A stretch of 47,603 nt of DNA from Streptomyces sennicomposti (lineage in GTDB: Bacteria > Actinomycetota > Actinomycetes > Streptomycetales > Streptomycetaceae): the NCBI RefSeq assembly GCF_019890635.1, contig NZ_JAIOAB010000059.1:1-47603 (forward strand). The letters run 5' to 3'. Shown here in pieces: positions 8,461 through 15,283 of this stretch (the stretch's first letter is position 1; every line of letters begins with the position of its first letter). Made by a program: the position numbers and the translations under genes. The notes below the pieces were generated by a model. The model had not been told where the DNA came from. It did no database searches and was given only the letters and a program-made list of their open reading frames with translations.

Positions 8461-10065
8461 TCAGGCGGCCGGTTCGACGCCCGCGCGCAGCAGGCCGTAG
8501 GTGTACGCGTCCTCCAGGGCCTGCCAGGACGCGGCGATGACGTTCTCGGCGACGCCGAGCGTGGCCCACTCGCCCTTGCCGTCCGAGGTGGAGATCAGGA
8601 CGCGGGTGGTGGAGGAGGTGCCGTGCTTGCCCTCCAGGATGCGGACCTTGTAGTCCACCAGCTCCAGGGCCCCGAGCTGGGGGTAGATCTTCTCCAGGGC
8701 GACGCGCAGGGCGCGGTCGAGGGCGTTGACCGGGCCGTTGCCCTCGGCGGTGGCGACGATGCGCTCGCTCTTGGCCCACAGCTTGACGGTGGCCTCGTTG
8801 GCGTGGGTGCCGTCGGGGCGGTCCTCCACGATGGCCCGCCAGGACTCCACGCTGAAGTACTTCAGCGGCCGGCCCTCGGCCTCCGCGCGCAGCAGCAGCT
8901 CGAAGGAGGCGTCGGCGGCCTCGTAGGTGTAGCCCTTGAGCTCGCGTTCCTTGACCCGCTCCACGACCCGGCCGACCAGTTCGCGGTCGCCGCCGAGGTC
9001 GATGCCGAGTTCCTTGCCCTTCAGCTCGATGGAGGCGCGGCCGGCCATGTCGGAGACCAGCATCCGCATGGTGTTGCCGACCCGCTCGGGGTCGATGTGC
9101 TGGTAGAGGTCGGGGTCGACCTTGATGGCGGAGGCGTGCAGGCCGGCCTTGTGGGCGAAGGCGGAGACGCCGACGTAGGGCTGGTGGGTGGAGGGGGTGA
9201 GGTTGACGACCTCGGCGATGGCGTGGGAGATCCGGGTCATCTCGCGCAGCCGGCCCTCGGGCAGCACCTGCTTGCCGTACTTCAGTTCCAGGGCGGCGAC
9301 GACCGGGAAGAGGTTGGCGTTGCCGACGCGCTCGCCGTAGCCGTTGGCGGTGCACTGGACGTGGGTGGCGCCGGCGTCCACGGCGGCGAGGGTGTTGGCG
9401 ACGGCGCAGCCGGTGTCGTCCTGGGCGTGGATGCCGAGGCGGGCGCCGGTGTCGGCGAGGACGGTGGCGACGACGGCCTGGATCTGCGCGGGCAGCATGC
9501 CGCCGTTGGTGTCGCACAGGACGACGACGTCCGCGCCGGCCTCGGCGGCGGCCCGCACGACGGACTTGGCGTACTCGGGGTTGGCGCGGTAGCCGTCGAA
9601 GAAGTGCTCGCAGTCCACGAAGACGCGGCGGCCCTGGGCGCGCAGATGGGAGACGGTGTCGCGGACCATCTCCAGGTTCTCCTCCAAGGTGGTGCGCAGC
9701 GCCAGCTCCACGTGCCGGTCGTGCGACTTCGCCACCAGGGTGATCACCTCGGCGCCCGCGTCCAGGAGCGCCTTGACCTGCGGGTCGTCGGCCGCCTTGG
9801 CGCCGGCCCGCCGGGTGGCGCCGAAGGCGACGAGCCGGGCGTGCTGGAAGTCGATCTCCTCGCGGGCGCGGGCGAAGAACTCGGTGTCGCGCGGGTTCGC
9901 GCCGGGCCAGCCGCCTTCGATGAAGCCCACGCCGAAGTCGTCGAGGTGCCGAGCGATGGCCAGCTTGTCGGCGACGGTGAGGTTGATGCCCTCGCGCTGG
10001 GCGCCGTCGCGCAGGGTGGTGTCGAAGACGTGGAACGAATCGTCCAGCCGGCTGGTTTCGGTCAT
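8461..10065 (-). CDS. cimA: (R)-citramalate synthase
   Basis: 534 aa. It condenses pyruvate with acetyl-CoA to citramalate, opening the threonine-independent route to 2-oxobutyrate and isoleucine. The DRE-TIM metallolyase domain fills the first 280 residues, with FDTTLRDGAQ and ANGYGERVGNANL; the family motif SAFAHKAGLHAS follows near 310. The C-terminal LeuA-type regulatory domain (about 400-530, with KVRILEGKHGTSSTTRV) is where isoleucine feedback acts in this family. The overall pattern fits CimA better than 2-isopropylmalate synthase. The start codon is preceded by AGGAG. The long leader contains a terminator and an Ile-codon peptide, suggesting attenuation. leuB, which also serves the citramalate route in other organisms, lies 11 kb away. 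Confidence 0.93.
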   Translation of the reverse strand: MTETSRLDDSFHVFDTTLRDGAQREGINLTVADKLAIARHLDDFGVGFIEGGWPGANPRDTEFFARAREEIDFQHARLVAFGATRRAGAKAADDPQVKALLDAGAEVITLVAKSHDRHVELALRTTLEENLEMVRDTVSHLRAQGRRVFVDCEHFFDGYRANPEYAKSVVRAAAEAGADVVVLCDTNGGMLPAQIQAVVATVLADTGARLGIHAQDDTGCAVANTLAAVDAGATHVQCTANGYGERVGNANLFPVVAALELKYGKQVLPEGRLREMTRISHAIAEVVNLTPSTHQPYVGVSAFAHKAGLHASAIKVDPDLYQHIDPERVGNTMRMLVSDMAGRASIELKGKELGIDLGGDRELVGRVVERVKERELKGYTYEAADASFELLLRAEAEGRPLKYFSVESWRAIVEDRPDGTHANEATVKLWAKSERIVATAEGNGPVNALDRALRVALEKIYPQLGALELVDYKVRILEGKHGTSSTTRVLISTSDGKGEWATLGVAENVIAASWQALEDAYTYGLLRAGVEPAA

Positions 10066-10169
10066 GTCTCAGGGCTCCTGAAGTGGGATCTCGGTCGTAC
10101 CGGAATGACCGGCTCCACCGTCCCCCCAATACTCCCTCGCGCCTCGCTCCCGGCTGCGGGTGGGCCAGG

Positions 10170-10200
10170 AAAACGAAAAACCCCTCGCGGGTGCGAGAGG
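10170..10200 (-). terminator. Attenuator terminator in the cimA leader
   Basis: On the minus strand CCTCTCGC pairs with GCGAGGGG across a 4-nt loop (8 bp, one G-U), followed by T5-CG-T4. Such a U-rich intrinsic terminator is unusual in Streptomyces and lies about 105 nt before cimA. A competing upstream hairpin (GACGG-CCA-CCGTC) lies between the leader peptide and this stem. Confidence 0.75.
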
Positions 10201-10255
10201 TCTGCGCGCGGGTCGAGGACGACGGTGGCCGTCCGTACCTGGTCGTACGTGACGG

Positions 10256-10291
10256 TCACTGCGGACCGGCGCGCCTGCTGCCAATAATCAT
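10256..10291 (-). CDS. Putative cimA leader peptide MIIGSRRAGPQ
   Basis: This 11-codon frame starts ATG-ATT-ATT and stops 55 nt before the attenuator stem. Two adjacent ATT codons are striking because ATT is rare in Streptomyces and isoleucine is the end product of the citramalate pathway. Stalling at these codons would favour the upstream hairpin over the terminator. I see no Shine-Dalgarno site, so translation may be leaderless or weak. The frame is too short for ordinary gene finding; the call rests on position and codon content. Confidence 0.55.
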   Translation of the reverse strand: MIIGSRRAGPQ

Positions 10292-10349
10292 GGCGAACGA
10301 GAGCACGGGGGCAGTCTGGCACAGTCCCGCCCCCGCACTCACCGCCGTC

Positions 10350-11687
10350 TCAGGATGCGGGCGTCAGCTTGGACGGCCCCTCCGCCGTCACCCGGGTCAG
10401 GTCGAGGTCGCGGGTCTCCCGCATGGTGACGTAGACGACGAGGGAGACGGCCGCGCAGCCCGCCACGTACCAGAAGAAGCCGGACTCGGCGCCGGCGTTC
10501 TTGAACCACAGGGCGACGTATTCCGCGGTGCCGCCGAACAGGGCGTTGGCGAGGGCGTAGGGCAGGGCGACGCCGAGGGCGCGGACGCCGGTCGGGAACA
10601 GCTCGGCCTTCACGCAGGCGTTGATGGAGGTGTAGCCGGTGACCACGACCAGGGCGAGCAGGGAGAGCCCGAGGGCCGGCCAGTAGCCGTCCACGTGTCC
10701 CAGCAGCGTCATGACCGGCACGGTGAGCAGGGTCGAGCCGACGGCGAAGGTGATCAGCAGCGGGCGGCGGCCGATCCGGTCGGAGAGGCGGCCGGCGAGG
10801 GGCTGGAGGCAGGCGAAGACGATCAGCGCGGTGAAGGAGACCAGGGTGGCGGTCGACTTGGACAGGCCCGCGGAGTTGGAGAGGTACTTGGTGAGATAGG
10901 TGGTGTACGTGTAGTACGCCACCGTGCCGCCCATGGTCAACGCCATCACGAGCAGCGCCTCGCGCCGGTGCCGCCACAGCGCGCGCAGGGTGCCGCGCTC
11001 CTCGCCGCCGGTGTCGTCGGTCTCGTAGACCTCGGTCTCCAGCATGGAGCGGCGCAGGTAGAAGACGACGGCCGCGCCGAGGGCGCCGACGACGAACGGG
11101 ATGCGCCAGCCGTAGCCGTGCAGGGCGGCGTCGGACATCGTGCGCTGGAGCACGATCTGCAGGCCCAGTCCGATGATCTGGCCGGCCGTCATGGACACGT
11201 ACTGGAAGCTGGAGGCGAAGCCGCGGCGGCGCGGGTCGGAGGCCTCGGTGAGGTAGGTGGCGCTGGCCGCGTACTCGCCGCCCACGGAGAGCCCTTGCAG
11301 CAGCCGGGCGACCAGCAGGACGAGCGCGCCGCCGTAGCCCGCGACGGCGTACGTCGGCGCGACGGCGATGAGGACGGCGGAGGCGGACATCAGGGTGACG
11401 GTCAGGGTGAGCGCCGCCTTGCGCCCCCGCCGGTCGCCGACCCGGCCGAGCAGCCAGCCGCCGACGGGCCGCATGAAGAACCCGACGGCGAAGATGCCGG
11501 CGGTGTTCATCATCTGCGCGGTCGGGTTGCCGTGCGGGAAGAACGCCCCGGCGAAGTAGGCGGCGAAACTGGCGTAGACGAACCAGTCGTACCACTCCAC
11601 CATGTTCCCGGCGGACCCGATCCAGATCTTCTTCCACTGCTCGCGCGTCGTGCGTGCCGTACGTCCCGTGGTTGCCGTGAGTTCCAT
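10350..11687 (-). CDS. MFS metabolite:H+ symporter (MHS family)
   Basis: 445 aa with about 12 membrane helices. The N-terminal WIGSAGNMVEWYDWFVY, the loop GRVGDRRGRKAAL, LLQGLSVGGEYAAS and the repeat GRLSDRIGRRPLL are hallmarks of the metabolite:proton symporter branch (KgtP, ProP, ShiA relatives). The substrate is probably a small organic acid or osmolyte; it cannot be read from the sequence. The gene follows a TetR-family gene by 39 bp on the same strand, so it is likely cotranscribed with and controlled by it. No clear ribosome site precedes the ATG, only a run of C residues. Confidence 0.88.
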   Translation of the reverse strand: MELTATTGRTARTTREQWKKIWIGSAGNMVEWYDWFVYASFAAYFAGAFFPHGNPTAQMMNTAGIFAVGFFMRPVGGWLLGRVGDRRGRKAALTLTVTLMSASAVLIAVAPTYAVAGYGGALVLLVARLLQGLSVGGEYAASATYLTEASDPRRRGFASSFQYVSMTAGQIIGLGLQIVLQRTMSDAALHGYGWRIPFVVGALGAAVVFYLRRSMLETEVYETDDTGGEERGTLRALWRHRREALLVMALTMGGTVAYYTYTTYLTKYLSNSAGLSKSTATLVSFTALIVFACLQPLAGRLSDRIGRRPLLITFAVGSTLLTVPVMTLLGHVDGYWPALGLSLLALVVVTGYTSINACVKAELFPTGVRALGVALPYALANALFGGTAEYVALWFKNAGAESGFFWYVAGCAAVSLVVYVTMRETRDLDLTRVTAEGPSKLTPAS

Positions 11688-11726
11688 GGGGGGTGACTGC
11701 CCCGGCGGGGCGCGGGCGACGCACGG

Positions 11727-12329
11727 TCAGCGGTGCAGGGACTCGTCCAGGAACTCCCGTACGTGGCCGATGACTTTCTCGCGGTCGGTGCCGCGCAGGC
11801 CGATGGCCACGTGGATGGAGAAGCCGTCGAGGAGGGCGCGCAGACGGGTGGCGAAGCGGTCGGCGTCGACGGGGCGGAACTCGCCGCGGGAGACGCCCTC
11901 GGCGACGAGGGCGGCCAGGTCCCGGTGCCAGGCGCCCTCGATGGCGGCCTGCCGGTCGCGGGCGTCCTCGACGGCGCCGAGGGAGCGGTTCCAGACCTCC
12001 AGCCAGAGCGTCCAGTGGGGGTCGCGGTGGCCGTCGGGCACGTACAGGTCGACGTAGGCGGCGAGGCGGTCGCGGGCGGGGGCGGGGCGGGCGAGCAGCC
12101 GCGCCCGCTCGGCGCCGAGCCGGCTCTCGCTCCACTCCAGGGTGCGCAGCAGCAGCTCGTCCTTGGAGCCGAAGTAGTACAGCAGGTGCCCGCTGCTCAT
12201 CCCGACGGCACGGCCGAGCGCCGCCATGGTCAGCTTCTCCAGACCGCGCTCGGCGATCATCTTCATGGCGGCGGCGAGGACCTCCTCGCGGGGCGGCGCG
12301 TTCCGGCGCGCCCGCGCCCCATCGGCCAT
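11727..12329 (-). CDS. TetR-family transcriptional regulator
   Basis: 200 aa. The start at 12329 has an ideal AGGAGAG upstream; the frame extends 24 codons further without one. The N-terminal helix-turn-helix reads KLTMAALGRAVGMSSGHLLYYFGSKDELL, residues about 28-58, with the GHLLYYF recognition helix seen in BetI-like members. The remainder is the helical ligand-binding and dimer region. It probably represses itself and the adjacent MHS transporter. The ligand is unknown. Confidence 0.9.
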   Translation of the reverse strand: MADGARARRNAPPREEVLAAAMKMIAERGLEKLTMAALGRAVGMSSGHLLYYFGSKDELLLRTLEWSESRLGAERARLLARPAPARDRLAAYVDLYVPDGHRDPHWTLWLEVWNRSLGAVEDARDRQAAIEGAWHRDLAALVAEGVSRGEFRPVDADRFATRLRALLDGFSIHVAIGLRGTDREKVIGHVREFLDESLHR

Positions 12330-12587
12330 CTGCGACTCTCCTGACGGGTTCGTGACTTCGGCTGGCGCCGGGTGACGCGGTGGATGCCACCGCGGGGCCA
12401 TCTTCTCAAGAGCGGGGCGGCCGTCACCGCCCGGACCTCCCGCTCGCGCGCCGCCCGGGCCCCGTCGCGAGCGGCATGCGCCGAGCCGGCGGCGTCGTCA
12501 CGACGCGCGGTCGGGTCCGGGGACCGGGCAGGCGACCGCCGGGTCGGCCACGGGCCGCGCACGAGTGGCCTTCCTCGTGTCCGGGTG

Positions 12588-13436
12588 TCAGTGCAGTGCC
12601 TCGATGGCACGCAGGACCAGGGCGCGGGCGTCGGCGCCGTACACGGCCATGGCGCGCAGTTGCTCGAAGGCCTGCAGATACAGGGCCACTTCGGACGGCT
12701 GGGTGATACGGACCCGGGCCGCCATCAGCTCGACCGACACGAGTTGGTCATCGTAGACGTGGAACAGTTCCTGCGGCCACAGTCCGCGCGGCGTGCTGTG
12801 GGGGATGATCCCCAGCGACACGAGGGGCAGCGCGCCGGCGGTGAGGAGGTAGCCGAGCTGGGCGGCCATTGCCTCGGCGTCGCCGAGCTGGTGGTAGAGG
12901 ACGCTCTCCTCCATGACCATGACGAAGCGGTGACCGGGCTGGTGGATGATCTGGGAGCGCTGCACGCGGGCGGCGGCCGCCGCTTCGGCGTCGTCGGGCA
13001 GTTCGAGGAAGTCGGCCGTGGCCGACAGGACGGCGCGCGCGTATCCCTCGGTCTGCAGGAGGCCGGGCACCAGGGTGGGCGAGTAGATCCGGAACAGTTC
13101 GGTGGATTGGTACAGCTGGAGGTAGCTGTCCTGCAGGCGCTTCAGGCCGGCGCGCACCTTGCGCCGCCACTCGACGTACGCGGACTCCGCGTCCCGGGAC
13201 TCGGCGATGATGTCGTCCGCCTGGTCCTCGGCGTCGCAGGCCTGGCACCAGCGGCGGATGTCGTCGGGGGTCGGTGGTGTGCGGCCGTTCTCCAGGCGGC
13301 TGGTCTTGGGGTGGGTCCAGCCGCAGCGCACGGCCAGTTCCGTCCCCGTGAGACCGGCGTCGGCGCGCAGGTCCCGCAGGCGGCGCGCGACGCGTTCGCG
13401 CGCCTCCTGTGCTGAGGAGGAGGGGGAGGTGGCCAT
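12588..13436 (-). CDS. XRE helix-turn-helix regulator with DUF5753 (Scr1/WhiJ-like)
   Basis: 282 aa. An N-terminal XRE HTH (about 15-70, LRADAGLTGTELAVRCGWTH, KTSRLENGRTPP) is followed by DUF5753 (about 105-280, with LRLF-type YSPTLVPGLLQTEGYARA and RFVMVMEESVL). This architecture is the large, mostly uncharacterised actinobacterial family that includes WhiJ and Scr1, often paired with small partner proteins and affecting development or antibiotic production. It is the third gene of a leftward operon, 28 bp after the DUF6879 gene. It is the likely DNA-binding regulator of the divergent island, binding the intergenic repeats near 14.31-14.35 kb (inference). Confidence 0.92.
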   Translation of the reverse strand: MATSPSSSAQEARERVARRLRDLRADAGLTGTELAVRCGWTHPKTSRLENGRTPPTPDDIRRWCQACDAEDQADDIIAESRDAESAYVEWRRKVRAGLKRLQDSYLQLYQSTELFRIYSPTLVPGLLQTEGYARAVLSATADFLELPDDAEAAAAARVQRSQIIHQPGHRFVMVMEESVLYHQLGDAEAMAAQLGYLLTAGALPLVSLGIIPHSTPRGLWPQELFHVYDDQLVSVELMAARVRITQPSEVALYLQAFEQLRAMAVYGADARALVLRAIEALH

Positions 13437-13464
13437 GTGCTGCGCCCGGGCCTTTCGTGTGGTG

Positions 13465-13992
13465 CTACCGGATCTTGTATTCGTGATGCGGGATGGCGCG
13501 TTCCCACACGGCTTCGAAGGCCTGAGCGCACAGGCGCGCCGCGGCCGGATCCTCGCTGACCTCGCCGGGTGCGCTGGCGCCGTCGCCGGTGAAATGGTTC
13601 CAGCGGACGAGGCGGTTGTCGATCAGCCAGAAGTCGTTCCCGGGCAGGGCGATGTCCGACGCGCGCCGGCGGGGCAGCCAGCGCACCGACTCGCCGGCGG
13701 CGAGGTTGACGCCGGTGACCGCGTGCTCGTAGCGGATGTAGTCGCTGACCGGCTCGGACACGATGCGGGCGCGGCGGACGACGACCCCGCGCGCGGTGAT
13801 GCGGCGGATCAGGCTGGTCCAGGGCGCCCAGAACGGGGAGTCCGGGTCGGTGTCCGCCTGCCCGGTGGCCTGCCACCGGGCGAAGAGGTCTGCCTCGCTG
13901 GAGACCCCGTAGCTGTCGCGCATCTCGAGGTGGAGGGCAGAGCTTCGGGCGCTGTCCAGCAGGTCAGCGAAGCTGGGCACGCTCTGCGGCAT
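13465..13992 (-). CDS. DUF6879 family protein
   Basis: 175 aa, cytoplasmic. The sequence fits DUF6879, a family commonly encoded next to XRE-DUF5753 regulators in Streptomyces: FADLLDSARSSALHLEMRD at the start, IRRITARGVVVRRARIVSEP in the middle, and the signature NDFWLIDNRLVRWNHF near residue 120. GAGGGAGG precedes the ATG. Its start overlaps the end of the upstream 86-aa gene by 29 bp, indicating translational coupling. The function is unknown; a partner or effector in a toxin-antitoxin-like regulatory unit has been suggested for related loci. Confidence 0.82.
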   Translation of the reverse strand: MPQSVPSFADLLDSARSSALHLEMRDSYGVSSEADLFARWQATGQADTDPDSPFWAPWTSLIRRITARGVVVRRARIVSEPVSDYIRYEHAVTGVNLAAGESVRWLPRRRASDIALPGNDFWLIDNRLVRWNHFTGDGASAPGEVSEDPAAARLCAQAFEAVWERAIPHHEYKIR

Positions 13993-14224
13993 CGCACGCC
14001 TCCCTCAGGATCGACGTCATGCGGGCGGGGATCCGCACGACTTGCTCGTGGTCCGGGATGCCGACGGCATGGCCCGGCGCCTGGAAGCGGGCACACTCGG
14101 CCTCCGTCTCGGCGTCCGGCTTCCACCCCTGGATGACGACTTCGCCCTTGCTCTCGTCGACCCAGACCGTGGGGCTTTCGCCCTGACCAGTGTTCGGATC
14201 GATGCCGATGAACCGTAGTGACAT
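13964..14224 (-). CDS. Small hypothetical protein, first gene of the XRE/DUF6879 operon
   Basis: 86 aa. The start at 14224 has GGAGA upstream; the longer frame upstream runs through regulatory DNA and is unlikely. The protein begins MSLRFIGIDPNTGQGESPTV, is acidic and predicted to be mostly beta then helical at the C-terminus (ILREACDAAERAQLR). It is not the DUF397 partner usual for WhiJ-like regulators, having no matching Trp/Ser pattern. It overlaps the DUF6879 gene. I do not recognise the family. Confidence 0.75.
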   Translation of the reverse strand: MSLRFIGIDPNTGQGESPTVWVDESKGEVVIQGWKPDAETEAECARFQAPGHAVGIPDHEQVVRIPARMTSILREACDAAERAQLR

Positions 14225-14312
14225 GGCATTCTCCAGCGCTCTCAGATGTGCACGGGTGTTCACCACACTCAGCCACCAGAAGTTCCGGCGACAAGCCGTT
14301 TCCCGGCCATTG

Positions 14313-14349
14313 CACCCGTACGGGTGGTGTCGTGAACATTCGCGAACAT
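14313..14349. promoter_or_regulatory. Candidate operators in the divergent island promoter region
   Basis: The 230-bp gap between the leftward and rightward operons holds a perfect 14-bp palindrome CACCCGTACGGGTG (14313-14326) and two direct repeats of GAACAT exactly one helical turn apart (14334-14339 and 14344-14349) around TTCGCGAA. These are plausible binding sites for the XRE regulator. Confidence 0.5.
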
Positions 14350-14378
14350 CACTGGCAGTGCCGCGCATCACACTCCTA

Positions 14379-14439
14379 GCGTCGGCCGGGACGACAAAGC
14401 CCCGGCGAGGCGGTCACCTCCCGGGGCTGTGGCCGACGC
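14379..14439 (+). promoter_or_regulatory. Nested inverted repeats abutting the ribosome site of the 14455 gene
   Basis: The outer arms GCGTCGGCC (14379-14387) and GGCCGACGC (14431-14439) and the inner arms AGCCCCGG (14398-14405) and CCGGGGCT (14421-14428) can fold into one long interrupted hairpin. It ends 3 nt before the GAGGAG ribosome site at 14443. No T tract follows, so an RNA element controlling translation is as likely as a terminator. Confidence 0.5.
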
Positions 14440-14454
14440 CCGAGGAGCGCCGAC

Positions 14455-14826
14455 ATGACGAACGGTACCGTCGCAGCACCCACCCCAGCAGCGCCCGCCG
14501 CCTTACCGGGGCTCACGGCCGCCGTCCGAGAGGTTCTGCGGCTCCCGACCCGTGACACCGTCACCGACAGCCAGGCCCGCGGCGCCGACTGCGTATGGTG
14601 CGGCCGTGGTGCGCTGAACGCCGAGACGGCCGTGGACCTGGGCGAGCGGCACGACGAGCCCGGCACCGGCTGGTTCCCGCGGGCCTGCCTCAAGTGCACC
14701 GCCGACCGCGCGCACAAGGGCCTCTTCGCGCACACCCCGGCGTGCGAGCAGTGCGTGGACGAGGCCGTGCTCTGCCCGGTCGGGCGGACCCTGTACCGGC
14801 TGGTGCGGGAGGGACGGCGCGCATGA
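14455..14826 (+). CDS. Small Cys-rich (zinc-binding-like) protein with a TTA codon
   Basis: 123 aa. After a Pro/Ala-rich start come three CxxC pairs: CVWC (residue 46), CLKC (78) and CEQC (97), consistent with one or two zinc sites. CPVGRTLYRLVREGRR ends the protein. GAGGAG lies 7 nt before the ATG. Codon 17 (14503-14505) is TTA, the leucine codon read only by the bldA tRNA in Streptomyces, so translation should depend on developmental stage. It overlaps the next gene by 4 bp (ATGA). Similar small Cys proteins occur near XRE/DUF6879 loci; the function is unknown. Confidence 0.8.
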   Translation: MTNGTVAAPTPAAPAALPGLTAAVREVLRLPTRDTVTDSQARGADCVWCGRGALNAETAVDLGERHDEPGTGWFPRACLKCTADRAHKGLFAHTPACEQCVDEAVLCPVGRTLYRLVREGRRA

Positions 14827-14975
14827 TCTGCGACCGCTGCGACCAGCCCGTCGAGGGCGAGCCGGAGGTCATCCCGGTCGACTCGGCGTCCGGGGCCGCG
14901 CCGGACGTCTACCTCTGCCCTGTGCCCTGCCGCCCGACCACGCCTCGGCAGACGGCCCCAGCTGGGCAGCGCTGA
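14823..14975 (+). CDS. 50-aa zinc-ribbon-like protein
   Basis: The start codon overlaps the stop of the preceding gene (ATGA), typical of translational coupling. The peptide begins MICDRCDQPVEGEPEVIPVD and has CDRC plus a second CPVPC, together a minimal treble-clef or ribbon-like metal site. The C-terminal tail is basic/Pro-rich. Too short for routine calling, but the coupling and Cys pairs support it. Function unknown. Confidence 0.65.
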   Translation: MICDRCDQPVEGEPEVIPVDSASGAAPDVYLCPVPCRPTTPRQTAPAGQR

Positions 14976-14984
14976 CTCCCGGCC

Positions 14985-15033
14985 CCCGGCACTCCCGGCC
15001 CCGGCGCGACGGTGTGCCGGGACCGGGGCCGGG
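14985..15033 (+). promoter_or_regulatory. Overlapping, mutually exclusive hairpins upstream of the RiPP-like peptide gene
   Basis: CCCGGCAC (14985-14992) pairs with GTGCCGGG (15014-15021). CCCGGCCCCGG (14994-15004) pairs with CCGGGGCCGGG (15023-15033). The two stems interlock, so they compete or form a pseudoknot. This lies between the Cys-rich genes and the peptide gene and may be a terminator or a partial readthrough control. The rest of the gap, to 15144, shows nothing else. Confidence 0.45.
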
Positions 15034-15144
15034 ACCGGGACCGATCCGCACCGCCGCCGGCGAAGACACGGCAGCACGAGCGGATCGACCGCCTTCCCGT
15101 CAGGGGCGGCGGCGAGAACGATGGACACCCCGAAGGAGAACACG

Positions 15145-15282
15145 ATGAAGAACACGCTCACCCGGTGGACGGCCGGAGGCGGCGACGGCGGAGGCGAAGG
15201 CGGTGACGGCCTGCCCGGCGAGCCCTGGCCCGGCCCCCAGGAACCGCCGTCCCCCGACGGCGGCCCGAGGTTCCTCGGCTGA
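15145..15282 (+). CDS. 45-aa Gly/Pro/Asp-rich peptide, candidate RiPP precursor
   Basis: The start is set at 15145 because AAGGAG lies 6 nt upstream; an in-frame ATG at 15121 lacks a ribosome site. The N-terminal MKNTLTRWTAGGG is followed by a Gly/Asp/Glu segment and a Pro-rich C-terminus ending GPRFLG. It has three Asp-Gly pairs (residues 24 offset: GGGDGGG, GGDGLPG, SPDGGP), the sequence context most prone to aspartimide. There are no Cys residues, and Ser and Thr are few, so lanthionine or thioether chemistry is unlikely. The stop codon is 1 nt before the PIMT-like gene, whose ribosome site lies inside this frame. These features fit a precursor peptide modified by the adjacent methyltransferase; this is inference. 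Confidence 0.65.
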   Translation: MKNTLTRWTAGGGDGGGEGGDGLPGEPWPGPQEPPSPDGGPRFLG

Positions 15283-15283
15283 G

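Noticed and set aside
15121..15144. Earlier ATG for the RiPP-like peptide
   Set aside because: No ribosome site precedes it, while AAGGAG lies 6 nt before ATG15145.
15145..15282. FxLD-type lanthipeptide precursor
   Set aside because: The peptide ends RFLG without the FxLD motif, has no Cys, and no lanthipeptide dehydratase or cyclase gene is adjacent.
15203..15283. N-terminal extension of the PIMT-like protein
   Set aside because: It would overlap the peptide gene out of frame and lacks a ribosome site; homologous PIMTs begin near ATG15284.
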